Shown here: positions 26,498 through 34,802 of the stretch, piece after piece
How positions within the stretch are numbered: the first letter of the stretch is position 1
How the letters are laid out: each line of letters begins with the position of its first letter
Assembly: GCA_017441385.1 (NCBI GenBank)
Contig: JAFRXY010000083.1
Coordinates: 48,168-112,167 of the forward strand
Direction of reading: 5' to 3'
DNA: 64,000 nt
Source: Clostridia bacterium
Lineage (GTDB): Bacteria; Bacillota; Clostridia; Oscillospirales; Acutalibacteraceae
The notes under the pieces: model-generated
What the model saw: the letters and a program-made list of their open reading frames with translations, nothing else
Databases searched by the model: none
Told to the model about the DNA's origin: nothing
Translations under genes and position numbers: made by a program

Positions 26498-27517
26498 ATG
26501 TCAGACAGAAACTACAATGACGCTTTTGATCTGCTTAACAGTGAATTTGCCAATCATGAACTTGAAAAACAGAATGCAAAGAATCTGGAAAACCTGAGAA
26601 AACGGCAGCAGATGCAGCAGAAAAAGCAGGAGTCAATGACTGTCCAAGACGACTTCTACGATGAGGATGACGAGTCGGGAGGTCGCGGCTGTATCGGAAC
26701 CGCCCTTCGGATTTTCCTCATTCTCCTGCTGGCCGGAGCCATTGCGTGGATCGTGTTTATGCCGGCCGGAAGCCTTAACGAACTTTGGAATAAAGCCTCA
26801 CCGGAATTAGAATCCGCCGTTACATGGATCACAGGATTTTTTGCCGGAAGCAGTGAGAAAGAATCGCGTAATTCCATCGACGGGCAGTCTGATTCGGAGG
26901 AAAGTATCGATTATCAGGACGGTCCGGTAGACATGCCTGACGGCAGTGATATTGATAACACAGCCACTCCGGATGAATCAGCTTCTACGGATGAAAGCAC
27001 AGATCAGATCGCCGACACAGGAGATTCACCCTACAGCATCACCGTGTTCCGCCCCAGTCAGATCGTAATTATCTACGATTCCGCCGGAAATCCGGTCAAA
27101 ATCTTCTCCTGTTCCTCAGGCAAGGATTCAACGCCCACCAAACTAGGCAATTATGCGATCCGCGCCAAGTACCGCTGGAGGTTCATGGTGGGCAATTGCT
27201 ACACACAGTACGCTTCTTCTTTCAGCACCGGTTATCTCTTCCACTCCATCCCTTACAACAAGAAGAACGCAGGCACTATGTCCGATTCTTCCTACGACAA
27301 GCTAGGAAATCCGGCTTCCTCCGGTTGCGTGAGGCTATGTTTCCGCGATTCAAAATGGATCTATGACAATTGCCCTATCGGCACCAAAGTCAGCGTTGTC
27401 GATGAAAAGGCTCCCGCAGGCTCGGTTCCGGAAATCATACCCGAACGCATTAAGGATTCGGCACACAGCGGTTGGGATCCTACCGACGATTCCCCGGACA
27501 GTCCCTACAATAAATAA
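26498..27517 (+). CDS. L,D-transpeptidase (YkuD) with a membrane anchor
   Basis: This 339-residue protein has a charged, Gln/Lys-rich cytoplasmic N-terminus, one membrane helix at about residues 66-86, an acidic Ser/Asp-rich linker, and a C-terminal YkuD domain (from about 175). YkuD enzymes cross-link or remodel peptidoglycan outside the membrane using a cysteine. The active-site segment reads ASSGCVRLC with an upstream YLFHS. The usual His before the Gly-Cys is Ser here, whereas the second enzyme in this window (61266-62645) has ASHGC. The two share KYRWR and SKWIYDNCPIGT blocks, so they are paralogues. Confidence 0.85.
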   Translation: MSDRNYNDAFDLLNSEFANHELEKQNAKNLENLRKRQQMQQKKQESMTVQDDFYDEDDESGGRGCIGTALRIFLILLLAGAIAWIVFMPAGSLNELWNKASPELESAVTWITGFFAGSSEKESRNSIDGQSDSEESIDYQDGPVDMPDGSDIDNTATPDESASTDESTDQIADTGDSPYSITVFRPSQIVIIYDSAGNPVKIFSCSSGKDSTPTKLGNYAIRAKYRWRFMVGNCYTQYASSFSTGYLFHSIPYNKKNAGTMSDSSYDKLGNPASSGCVRLCFRDSKWIYDNCPIGTKVSVVDEKAPAGSVPEIIPERIKDSAHSGWDPTDDSPDSPYNK

Positions 27518-27590
27518 ATTCCATGCATAAAACCTTCGCACTATACAGAAAATGTATATGCAGTACTCTACCTATGGGAGTGTGGGGCTT

Positions 27591-28367
27591 ATGTCGGTCT
27601 TGGAACTATTAGGTATCATAAGATTAACCTTTCGTCAGGCAGAGGGTCGGCGTGTGAAAAACGCCGTTCTCTGCCTGAAATATATTTTTTTGCTATTGGC
27701 AACAGCGGTCACCGTATGGCTTGGTCTGCATGCGCACGGAACAACCGCAAAATCGGTTTTCGTCATCGGCGCGGTTGCTGCCGCTCTGATTACATTCCTC
27801 CGGCGGGGCATCCTTGCAAGAGAAATGTGCCTGCTTTCTGAATCCTTCCTGAGAACATCGGAAGGCGAAACCATTCCAGCGCCGGCATTCCCCGCGCTGC
27901 TGTCGGGAGAAATTGTCTATCTGGCAGCTAAGTGGACAGTATTGACAGCAATGCTCACTCCCGCCTTTCTTTGCCTTCGGTATGGGATAATCTATTATTC
28001 CCTAAGTTCCGACAGGCGTAACTTCATGCTTCTCCTCGCTTCTTCGCTGCTGCTGGCCGCATCGGGGACGATATTCGCCGCCGTTCTGTCCGCAAGACTG
28101 AGTTGCGCGGAATACCTGTGGATCAGCGGGCGGTGTGCCGGAATGCCTTCCGCGCTGGAATGCTCATGGGCGCTCACGCGCGGCAGCGGCGGAGAGGTGC
28201 TCCGACTGTGCTTTTTATCCTTTTTTTGCGGACTCACGGTTTCCTTCCTCTGCAAGGTGCGCCTTTCCCAAAAGCTGCTCAGACAAAAAGGATTGCCCTC
28301 CCCTGTTGGGCTTCATCTTGAAATTGCCCGCGACCGATGCGGGAAACAGAGATTGGAAATAGCGTAA
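27591..28367 (+). CDS. Hypothetical multi-pass membrane protein
   Basis: Read from the ATG at 27591 this is a 258-residue protein with about five hydrophobic segments (including KYIFLLLATAVTVWLGL and LLLASSLLLAASGTIFAAVL) and basic loops. An upstream in-frame ATG at 27552 would add 13 residues; GGGAG at 27576-27580 favours the later start. I do not recognise the family. It lies between an L,D-transpeptidase gene and nrdG. The nrdG ribosome site begins 13 bp after its stop, so it is probably part of the same transcript. Confidence 0.6.
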   Translation: MSVLELLGIIRLTFRQAEGRRVKNAVLCLKYIFLLLATAVTVWLGLHAHGTTAKSVFVIGAVAAALITFLRRGILAREMCLLSESFLRTSEGETIPAPAFPALLSGEIVYLAAKWTVLTAMLTPAFLCLRYGIIYYSLSSDRRNFMLLLASSLLLAASGTIFAAVLSARLSCAEYLWISGRCAGMPSALECSWALTRGSGGEVLRLCFLSFFCGLTVSFLCKVRLSQKLLRQKGLPSPVGLHLEIARDRCGKQRLEIA

Positions 28368-28398
28368 CGATTTTTTGATTGGAGGTCTTCAACAAATA

Positions 28399-28908
28399 AT
28401 GGCTAAACTTCGTATTGCGGGAATTGTACCGGAATCGGTGGTGGACGGGCCGGGATTCCGGTACACCGTCTTCACACAGGGATGCAGGCATCACTGCCCC
28501 GGCTGCCACAATCCCCAGACACATGACTTTGACGGGGGGTACACCGTCGACACCGACGATCTTTTCGCGGAGATGACGGAAGACCCGCTCATCAGCGGGC
28601 TGACCTTCTCAGGGGGCGATCCGTTTGAGCAGCCCGCGCCGCTGGCTGAACTGGCCGCCAAAGCGCATGCGTCCGGAAAGAACATTATGGTTTACACCGG
28701 CTACACCTTCGAGCAGCTTACAGAAAAAGCAAAGACCGATCCCGCCACCGAAGCGCTTCTCCGTCAGACCGACATTCTCATTGACGGCCCCTTCATTCTG
28801 GAGCAGCGCAATCTTGAATTGAAATTCCGCGGTTCCGACAACCAGCGGGTCATCGACGTTCCCCGCTCACTCAGTGAGGGCAGAGTAATTACATTTGAGT
28901 TTGAATGA
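28399..28908 (+). CDS. nrdG: Anaerobic ribonucleotide reductase activating protein
   Basis: This 169-residue radical-SAM enzyme makes the glycyl radical in NrdD, needed for dNTP synthesis without oxygen. The CRHHCPGCHNP motif binds the 4Fe-4S cluster, and GPGFRYTVFTQGC and GLTFSGGDPFEQ are typical of the NrdG family. The ATG at 28399 is chosen because an earlier TTG at 28375 precedes the GGAGG ribosome site. No nrdD lies nearby in the window, so the partner is elsewhere or upstream of it. It supports an anaerobic lifestyle. Confidence 0.92.
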   Translation: MAKLRIAGIVPESVVDGPGFRYTVFTQGCRHHCPGCHNPQTHDFDGGYTVDTDDLFAEMTEDPLISGLTFSGGDPFEQPAPLAELAAKAHASGKNIMVYTGYTFEQLTEKAKTDPATEALLRQTDILIDGPFILEQRNLELKFRGSDNQRVIDVPRSLSEGRVITFEFE

Positions 28909-28939
28909 ACGGGCATTCGTATTTTATACGGAATACATC

Positions 28940-28968
28940 TTGACTGTATAAAATTAAACTGCTATAAT
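28940..28968 (+). promoter_or_regulatory. Predicted promoter of the Rpn-type nuclease gene
   Basis: TTGACT (28940-28945), 17-bp spacer, TATAAT (28963-28968), 25 bp before the start. Confidence 0.75.
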
Positions 28969-28993
28969 AACAAGTGGAAAGGGAGTGATGCCG

Positions 28994-29986
28994 ATGGCAG
29001 ATAACAACACAGTCAATCGCGAATACAAAGACCGGCTTTTCAAATTCATCTTTGGAAATCCGGACAAGAAAGAGTGGACTTTGAGCCTTTATAATGCCAT
29101 GAACGGCTCCCATTACACGAATCCTGACGATATCAGCCTGAACACAATAGAAGACGCGGTATATATGGGAATGAAAAACGACGTGTCATTCCTGATTTCC
29201 GATACATTTAACCTATATGAGCATCAGTCCAGCTTTAATCCCAATATGCCGATGCGGTTTCTCATCTATGCGGGCATGCTGTATGACAAATACACCGAGT
29301 CCTGTGAGGATTATCATAAATTCAGTTCCAGACAGCAAAAAGCGCCCACGCCGAAATGCGTTTGCTTCTACAACGGAACAAGAGAAACAGAGGACAGGGT
29401 TATCCTAAAGCTGACCGACTCGTTTTCTTCCAATGTGAAATCCGATATTGAAGTCAGGGTTACCATGATCAATATCAACTACGGTCACAATATGGATTTG
29501 CTGAATGCCTGCCAGCCTCTCGGTGATTATTCCTATTTCGTGGAGCAGGCGCGTATCAACAAAAAGTCGCTTGGTTCGTTGGAAAAAGCAATCGATGCAG
29601 CAATTGCCGTATTGCCTGACAGTTCGCTGATTAAACCATTCCTGATGGCCAACAGAGCGGAGGTAAAGAGTATGTTTATTACAGAATATGATGAAGAAAG
29701 GGCATTTGCCGAACAGAGAGCCGAAGCGATTGCGGAAGGCAGAGCGGAAGGCAGAGCGGAAGGCAGAGCGGAAGGCAGAGCAGAAGGCAGAGCAGAAGGC
29801 AGAGCGGAAGGCAGAGCAGAAGGCAGAGCAGAAGGCAGAGCAGAAGGCAGAGCGGAAGGCAGAGCGGAAGGGGGACTTCTAATGCTCGGTAAACTGGTTA
29901 AGGAAGGCTTGCTGACTGTTTCGCAGGCTGCCGCCAGCGTGAATATGACCGTTCCTGAATTTAAGGCAAAAATGGAAACCGTTTGA
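28994..29986 (+). CDS. Rpn-family PD-(D/E)XK nuclease with an EGRA tandem repeat
   Basis: This 330-residue protein resembles Rpn/YhgA-type recombination-promoting nucleases, often labelled putative transposases. The N-terminal half has the fold's DRLFKFIFGN start, an acidic DDIS/NDVSFLI segment and NLYEHQSSFNPNMPMRFLIYAG, the usual EHQS motif. An EGRA repeat of 11 units (about residues 248-291) joins it to a 30-residue helical tail (LGKLVKEGLLTVSQAA). Start ATG 28994 has AGGGAG 8 nt upstream. It has its own promoter. No transposon ends or IS partners were seen. Confidence 0.82.
   Translation: MADNNTVNREYKDRLFKFIFGNPDKKEWTLSLYNAMNGSHYTNPDDISLNTIEDAVYMGMKNDVSFLISDTFNLYEHQSSFNPNMPMRFLIYAGMLYDKYTESCEDYHKFSSRQQKAPTPKCVCFYNGTRETEDRVILKLTDSFSSNVKSDIEVRVTMININYGHNMDLLNACQPLGDYSYFVEQARINKKSLGSLEKAIDAAIAVLPDSSLIKPFLMANRAEVKSMFITEYDEERAFAEQRAEAIAEGRAEGRAEGRAEGRAEGRAEGRAEGRAEGRAEGRAEGRAEGRAEGGLLMLGKLVKEGLLTVSQAAASVNMTVPEFKAKMETV
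29735..29866 (+). repeat. In-frame 12-bp tandem repeat (GAAGGCAGAGCR), 11 units
   Basis: Eleven uninterrupted 12-bp units run from 29735 to 29866; each encodes EGRA. They differ only in the last base (GCG or GCA), so the array is nearly perfect at the DNA level and likely to vary in length. Confidence 0.95.
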
Positions 29987-30022
29987 ATAAATTTCATTCC
30001 TTTCCTGCGAATAAAACCATTC

Positions 30023-30071
30023 ACTCCCGCAAATGATATGTGTGAACACATCATTTGAAGGGAGTTTTTTC
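30023..30071 (+). promoter_or_regulatory. Terminator-like hairpin that buries the ribosome site of the 30074 gene
   Basis: ACTCCC (30023-30028) pairs with GGGAGT (30060-30065), and an inner near-palindrome pairs AAATGA (30031-30036) with TCATTT (30051-30056). A T6 run follows at 30066-30071. The only ribosome site for the ATG at 30074 is GGGAG within the 3' arm. It may be a plain terminator of the upstream gene, an attenuator, or a translational switch. Confidence 0.65.
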
Positions 30072-30073
30072 TT

Positions 30074-30553
30074 ATGGAATACGCCGAAAACAGCGATTCA
30101 ATCGAAAACGTGGAGAACAAAAAGCACGACGACACTGAGAAACTGCTGCGGGAATGCAACGCCGGGATTAAGATGGGTATCAGCTCCATTGACGAGGTGC
30201 TGCCCAAGGTACACGACAGCAAGCTCAAAGGCATTCTGGAAAACAGCCGCCGCGAACACGCCGATCTGGGTGACGAAACGCACGAGTTGCTTCTCAGATA
30301 CGACTGCGACACAAAGGAGCCTCACCCCGTTGCCAAAAGTATGTCGTGGCTCAAGACCAACGTCATGCTTCTGGTCGATCCCAGTGACAAGACCGTCGCC
30401 GATCTCATGACTGACGGCTGCAATATGGGGGTGAAGTCCCTCAACGGGTATCTGAATGAATACACCCTTGCCGATTCCAAGGCACAGAAAATCACCGGCC
30501 GGCTCATTGACATCGAAGAACGCATGGCGGACTCCATGGCGGAATTTTTATAA
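30074..30553 (+). CDS. Small helical protein, possibly ferritin-like (DUF2383-type)
   Basis: This 159-residue cytoplasmic protein is predicted to be almost all helical. It has spaced Glu/His pairs (SRREHADLGDETHELLL) and a tail of charged heptads (IDIEERMADSMAEFL), consistent with a four-helix bundle of the DUF2383/PA2169 kind. That assignment is tentative. The start ATG follows GGGAG, which sits in the arm of a hairpin directly upstream. Neither flanking gene points to a role. Confidence 0.6.
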   Translation: MEYAENSDSIENVENKKHDDTEKLLRECNAGIKMGISSIDEVLPKVHDSKLKGILENSRREHADLGDETHELLLRYDCDTKEPHPVAKSMSWLKTNVMLLVDPSDKTVADLMTDGCNMGVKSLNGYLNEYTLADSKAQKITGRLIDIEERMADSMAEFL

Positions 30554-30621
30554 CGTTCACATTTGTTCGCAAAATAGACCGCAAAGATGCGTCTACTTTT
30601 GGTTGGAGAGCAGTATTAGAT

Positions 30622-30652
30622 AAGCCGGAATTTCGGAATCGGATTCCGGCTT
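30622..30652 (+). terminator. Hairpin downstream of the 30074 gene
   Basis: AAGCCGGAAT (30622-30631) and ATTCCGGCTT (30643-30652) form a 10-bp stem, followed by AATTTCG. Confidence 0.65.
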
Positions 30653-30771
30653 AATTTCGTCAAATAGATATTATGCATAAATTCAGGGCAATTTCTTATA
30701 AGTAATTTACAGAAATTCTTTTTATTCAGAAAAGCATAATGATAGATTAACAGTTTATTCACACATACCTC

Positions 30772-30800
30772 TTGACAACGGCGCTTGGAAGTGGTACATT
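30772..30800 (+). promoter_or_regulatory. Predicted sigma-A promoter of hrcA-grpE-dnaK-dnaJ
   Basis: TTGACA (30772-30777), 17-bp spacer, TACATT (30795-30800). The CIRCE operator begins 11 bp downstream, where HrcA would block RNA polymerase. Confidence 0.8.
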
Positions 30801-30811
30801 ATTATCATAAA

Positions 30812-30838
30812 TTAGCACTCGGACATCGAGAGTGCTAA
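30812..30838. promoter_or_regulatory. CIRCE operator for HrcA
   Basis: TTAGCACTC (30812-30820), 9-nt spacer, GAGTGCTAA (30830-30838): an exact match to the CIRCE consensus. HrcA binds it to repress the chaperone operon until heat shock. Confidence 0.97.
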
Positions 30839-30888
30839 TTTATAAAAAACAGGTACTGATTGATTCATTAAAAAGGCGGTCTGATTAT

Positions 30889-31935
30889 ATGGAGCCACGG
30901 GCAAGAAAACTGAAAATACTGGCTTCGATAATCGAAAGTTACGTTCTCACCGGCGAGCCGATTGCAAGCAAGGCTTTGGCGGAGGCTATGCAGAATTCCG
31001 TTTCATCGGCGACCATACGCAACGACATGGCGGAACTGGTAGCCAGCGGGTATCTCGAACAGCCGCATACATCCTCCGGCAGGATTCCTTCCCAGCGCGG
31101 TTATCGGCTCTATGTCGATCATCTGATGATGGGCAATCACGAGCTTCCGCTGGAATTGCAGGGTGAAATCGACCGAAGACTGTCGGCATTCAGCTACGAC
31201 CCCAACAAATTCCTGGAGGTCACGGCTTCGCTCATCGCGGAACAGACGGGTTTGCTCGCGGTGGTAACCAACCCCACCGATCAGCACCCGAAAGTGTCAA
31301 ATGCAGAATTAATGCTGATCGGCGTTCATTCTGTCATGCTGATTATTATGGTTTCTCCCGCCACACTGAAAACCCGCGTCTGCCGGCTCAAGCCAGAGCT
31401 TACTCCTGACCTTGTGGAAAAGTTGCGCAGAATCATCCGGGGAAGATTGGTGGACGTTCCGACCGAAAGCCTGAATGACCAGTTCTTTACCGAAACGGCG
31501 GTCATGTTCGGGAATCTCTGGGAGCTTCTGGAACCTATTTTCGCGGCGGCTCGTGAATGCATAGAGGAATCGGGCGAGATGCAGGTTATCATGGAAGGTC
31601 AGTCCGGCATGCTGGCACGCGGCGTCTTCGCGGAATGGCAGCTCGCCGGCATCATGGACTTCATGGAGAAGCGCGGCGCTATTGCTGATCTTCTGGGGGA
31701 AGGCAACGGATTTGCCAACAGCGGCAGAACCTGCATTCTAATCGGCAATGAATCCCATCGTCCGGAACTGGAAGGAACGGGCATGATTACCGAACGCTAT
31801 TACGGCGGCGGGCAGACAGCAGGCTGGATCGGCGTGGTCGGCCCTACCCGCATGAATTATGCCAAACTCATCCCCTACGTCGACTATTTCGCAAATGCCG
31901 TCGGCAACATGCTTCGCGAAGTTCTGGGAGACTGA
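30889..31935 (+). CDS. hrcA: Heat-inducible transcription repressor HrcA
   Basis: This 348-residue protein is HrcA, the repressor that binds CIRCE and is refolded by the GroE system. An N-terminal winged helix (RKLKILASIIESYVLTGEPI, then SSATIRNDMAELVASGYLEQPHTSSGRIPS) is followed by the GAF-like and C-terminal domains. The end motif GPTRMNYAKLIPYVDYFA is diagnostic. The frame is open from 30832, but the ATG at 30889 has AAGGCGG upstream and gives the expected length. It lies first in the operon, 51 bp after a perfect CIRCE, so it controls itself and dnaK. Confidence 0.96.
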   Translation: MEPRARKLKILASIIESYVLTGEPIASKALAEAMQNSVSSATIRNDMAELVASGYLEQPHTSSGRIPSQRGYRLYVDHLMMGNHELPLELQGEIDRRLSAFSYDPNKFLEVTASLIAEQTGLLAVVTNPTDQHPKVSNAELMLIGVHSVMLIIMVSPATLKTRVCRLKPELTPDLVEKLRRIIRGRLVDVPTESLNDQFFTETAVMFGNLWELLEPIFAAARECIEESGEMQVIMEGQSGMLARGVFAEWQLAGIMDFMEKRGAIADLLGEGNGFANSGRTCILIGNESHRPELEGTGMITERYYGGGQTAGWIGVVGPTRMNYAKLIPYVDYFANAVGNMLREVLGD

Positions 31936-31938
31936 AGC

Positions 31939-32075
31939 GCGAGCCGCATCCGCGTTTCGCTAAGAGAATAGAGAATAGTGAATAATGTCGGAAGCGCATC
32001 CGCGCTTGGAATATCTATTCCAGCGCCGCTAGCGGCGCTCCACAACTCCACCTGTCAGCTCTGCTGACGTGCCAA
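31939..32075 (+). repeat. GAATAGT-type element, copy 1 (hrcA-grpE gap)
   Basis: This gap is filled by repeat-like sequence. GCTAAGA precedes three heptads GAATAGA, GAATAGT and GAATAAT (31966-31986), then a diverged GAAGCGCATCCGCGCTT. A perfect 18-nt palindrome follows (32022-32039, AGCGCCGCTAGCGGCGCT). A hairpin GTCAGC/GCTGAC (32054-32068) ends it, before the grpE ribosome site. Related copies are at 34661-34775 and 48305-48360. Confidence 0.75.
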
Positions 32076-32100
32076 ACTTTATTGAAAGGGGCTGCTGATT

Positions 32101-32715
32101 TTGTTCAACAGTAGAAAGAAAGCAGAAGAACCCGCGGCGGAAGAAGTTAAGAAGACTTCCGAGTCCGCAAAGGAAGAACCGGTCAAGGAAGAATCTTCCA
32201 AGGCCGCCGAAGCCGAAGAAAAGAAAGAACCGGTGGACGTTCCCGCTTTGCAGAAGGCGCTGGAAGCCGCCAAAACGGAGGCCGAGAAACTAAAAGCGGA
32301 TTTTGACCAGCTCAATGACGTCAAGCTCCGACTGGCCGCCGAGTATGACAATTTCCGCAAGCGCTCCCAGCGCGAGAAAGACGCGATCTACTCCGACGCG
32401 ACCGCTTCCGCTATCACCGCGCTGCTGCCGGTCATTGACAATGTGGAGCGCGCGCTGGCCGCCGAGAACGCTTCCGCAGAGGATATGCGAAAGGGTGTTG
32501 AAATGATCAATACCCAGGCGGTACAGACATTTGAAAAGCTGGGCGTCACCTCCTACGGAGCTGTCGGAGATGCTTTCGACCCCAATATACATCACTGCGT
32601 CGGCACCGTCGACGCGGAAGGAGTGGAATCGGGCGCGATCGCGCTGGTACTCCAGAAGGGATACAAGCTGGGAGAAAAGGTCATCCGTCCCGCCATGGTT
32701 CAGGTAGCAAACTGA
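32101..32715 (+). CDS. grpE: Nucleotide exchange factor GrpE
   Basis: This 204-residue protein is GrpE, the co-chaperone that speeds ADP release from DnaK. A Lys/Glu-rich N-terminus leads into a long helix ([27 protein letters not shown]) and the C-terminal beta domain with [10 protein letters not shown] and [19 protein letters not shown]. The start is TTG at 32101 with AAAGGGG about 10 nt upstream; no better codon is available. It follows hrcA across a repeat-filled gap of 165 bp. Confidence 0.95.
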   Translation: MFNSRKKAEEPAAEEVKKTSESAKEEPVKEESSKAAEAEEKKEPVDVPALQKALEAAKTEAEKLKADFDQLNDVKLRLAAEYDNFRKRSQREKDAIYSDATASAITALLPVIDNVERALAAENASAEDMRKGVEMINTQAVQTFEKLGVTSYGAVGDAFDPNIHHCVGTVDAEGVESGAIALVLQKGYKLGEKVIRPAMVQVAN

Positions 32716-32839
32716 CGGAACGTATTGGGCGGTCATTCCGGATGAACCGCCTCAGACTTTCCGTTTGACATATATTTTCATTTACTTTCAACAAACTGAC
32801 AATCACCCAAAAAGGGCAATATTACAGGAGGAATTCATT

Positions 32840-34660
32840 ATGGCAAAGACAATAGGTATTGACTTAGGTACAACCAATTCATGCGTGGCCGTTATCGAAG
32901 GCGGCGAAGCCGTCGTTATCCCCAACAGCGAAGGCGCGAGAACCACTCCGTCCGTCGTCGGATTCAGCAAGACAGGCGAGAGAATGGTTGGCACCGTCGC
33001 AAAGCGTCAGGCCATCACCAATCCCGACAGAACCATCTCTTCCATCAAGAGAGAGATGGGCAGCAGCCACACCGTCACCATCGACGGCAAGAAGTACACC
33101 CCTCAGGAAATCTCCGCTATGATTCTGCAAAAGCTCAAGGCTGACGCGGAATCCTACCTCGGCGAAAAGGTCACCAGCGCGGTCATCACCGTTCCCGCCT
33201 ACTTCACCGATTCCCAGCGTCAGGCCACCAAGGACGCGGGCAAGATCGCCGGTCTGGACGTCAAGAGAATCATCAACGAGCCTACCGCAGCAGCTCTTTC
33301 CTACGGCATTGACAAGGAAAACGACCAGAAGGTCATGGTTTACGACCTCGGCGGCGGAACATTCGATGTCTCCATCATCGAGATGGGCGACGGCGTGCAG
33401 GAAGTTCTCGCAACCGCCGGCAACAACCGTCTGGGCGGCGACGACTTCGACGCAAGGATCATCAACTGGATCTGCGATCAGTTCCGCAAGTCTGACGGCA
33501 TCGACCTTTCCCGCGACAAGATGGCTATGCAGAGACTCAAGGAGGCCGCAGAAAAGGCCAAGATCGAGCTTTCCGGCATGACCACAGCTCAGATTAACCT
33601 GCCCTTCATCACATCCGACTCCACCGGCCCGAAGCATTTGGATCTCACACTCACCAGAGCAATGTTCAACGAACTGACTGCTGATCTCGTCGACAAGACA
33701 ATGGGGCCGGTCCGTCAGGCACTCTCCGACAGCGGACTTTCCGTCAGCCAGATCGACAAGGTGCTCATGGTCGGCGGTTCTTCCAGAATTCCCGCCGTGC
33801 AGGAAGCTGTCAAGAAGATCACAGGCAAGGAACCTTTCAAGGGCATCAATCCCGATGAATGCGTGGCGCTCGGCGCGGCCATTCAGGGCGGCGTTCTCGG
33901 CGGCGAGGTCGAAGGCCTACTGCTGCTCGACGTCACCCCTCTGTCCCTCGGTATCGAAACAATGGGCGAAGTCTGCACCAAGATCATCGAGAGAAATACC
34001 ACCATTCCGACCAAGAAGTCACAGGTCTTCACTACCGCTGCCGACAACCAGACTTCTGTTGAAGTCAAGGTTCTGCAGGGCGAGCGTGAATTCTCCAGAG
34101 ACAACAAGCTGCTGGGCGTTTTCCACCTCGACGGCATTGCACCGGCTCGCAGAGGCATTCCGCAGATCGAAGTCACCTTTGATATTGACGCCAACGGCAT
34201 CGTAAATGTTTCCGCAAGAGACAAGGGTACCGGCAAGGAGCAACACATCACCATCACTTCCTCCACCTCCATGGATAAGGCCGACATCGAGAGAGCCGTC
34301 AAGGATGCCGAGAAGTATGCTGCCGAAGACGCCAAGCGCAGAGAAGAAGTTGACATCCGCAACAACGCCGATCAGGTCGTTTACCAGACCGAGAAGCTGC
34401 TTGATGAAGTGGGCGACAAGGTTGACAACGGCACCAAGGACGCTGTCCGCGCCAAGGTCAACGATCTCCGCTCCATCAAGGACACCGGCTCCGCCAGCGA
34501 CGTCAAGGCCAAGACCGAAGCTCTCCAGCAAGAGCTTTACAAGCTCAGCGAGCAGCTCTATAAGGATGCCGGCGCACAGGGCGGCGCACCTCAGGGCGGT
34601 GCCTATGACGCGAACTTCGAAGACGGCAACGGCGGCTACAACGACGTCGACAACAACTAA
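32840..34660 (+). CDS. dnaK: Chaperone DnaK (Hsp70)
   Basis: This 606-residue protein is a full-length Hsp70. The nucleotide-binding half has [13 protein letters not shown], the phosphate loops ([28 protein letters not shown]) and [11 protein letters not shown]. The substrate half has [15 protein letters not shown]. The C-terminal lid ends in a Gly/Asp/Asn-rich tail. AGGAGG lies 8 nt before the ATG at 32840; the frame is open further upstream but that part has no family match. It is the third gene of the CIRCE operon, 124 bp after grpE. Confidence 0.98.
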   Translation: MAKTIGIDLGTTNSCVAVIEGGEAVVIPNSEGARTTPSVVGFSKTGERMVGTVAKRQAITNPDRTISSIKREMGSSHTVTIDGKKYTPQEISAMILQKLKADAESYLGEKVTSAVITVPAYFTDSQRQATKDAGKIAGLDVKRIINEPTAAALSYGIDKENDQKVMVYDLGGGTFDVSIIEMGDGVQEVLATAGNNRLGGDDFDARIINWICDQFRKSDGIDLSRDKMAMQRLKEAAEKAKIELSGMTTAQINLPFITSDSTGPKHLDLTLTRAMFNELTADLVDKTMGPVRQALSDSGLSVSQIDKVLMVGGSSRIPAVQEAVKKITGKEPFKGINPDECVALGAAIQGGVLGGEVEGLLLLDVTPLSLGIETMGEVCTKIIERNTTIPTKKSQVFTTAADNQTSVEVKVLQGEREFSRDNKLLGVFHLDGIAPARRGIPQIEVTFDIDANGIVNVSARDKGTGKEQHITITSSTSMDKADIERAVKDAEKYAAEDAKRREEVDIRNNADQVVYQTEKLLDEVGDKVDNGTKDAVRAKVNDLRSIKDTGSASDVKAKTEALQQELYKLSEQLYKDAGAQGGAPQGGAYDANFEDGNGGYNDVDNN

Positions 34661-34775
34661 GAGCGCTCGCCATTCGGCTCGCTAAGAGAATAATGAAGGA
34701 GCGCTTCGCGCTGAAATAATAAAATGATCCAGCGCGGTGCGCTCCTTAACTCCACACTCCACACTCCACACTCAC
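34661..34775 (+). repeat. GAATAGT-type element, copy 2, with ACTCCAC heptads (dnaK-dnaJ gap)
   Basis: GCTAAGA plus one GAATAAT heptad (34688-34694) is followed by a near-perfect hairpin: AGGAGCGCTTCGCGCTG (34697-34713) against CAGCGCGGTGCGCTCCT (34730-34746), 15 of 17 pairs. Three ACTCCAC heptads and a partial fourth follow (34749-34773). The element ends before the AAAGGA site of dnaJ. It joins the two repeat families in one place. Confidence 0.75.
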
Positions 34776-34802
34776 GGGAGAGCGTCGAAAGGACGAATTG
34801 CT

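Larger units (their letters stand above)
30554..30888. other. Heat-shock operon control region
   Basis: This 335-bp gap holds a terminator hairpin for the 30074 gene, an AT-rich stretch with no visible gene (30653-30771), a sigma-A promoter and a perfect CIRCE operator, then the hrcA leader with an AAGGCGG ribosome site. A small inverted repeat near 30576-30595 is also present. Confidence 0.7.

Noticed and set aside
28994..29986. Rpn-type protein taken as a transposase of an insertion sequence
   Set aside because: No terminal inverted repeats, target-site duplication or partner gene was seen around it.
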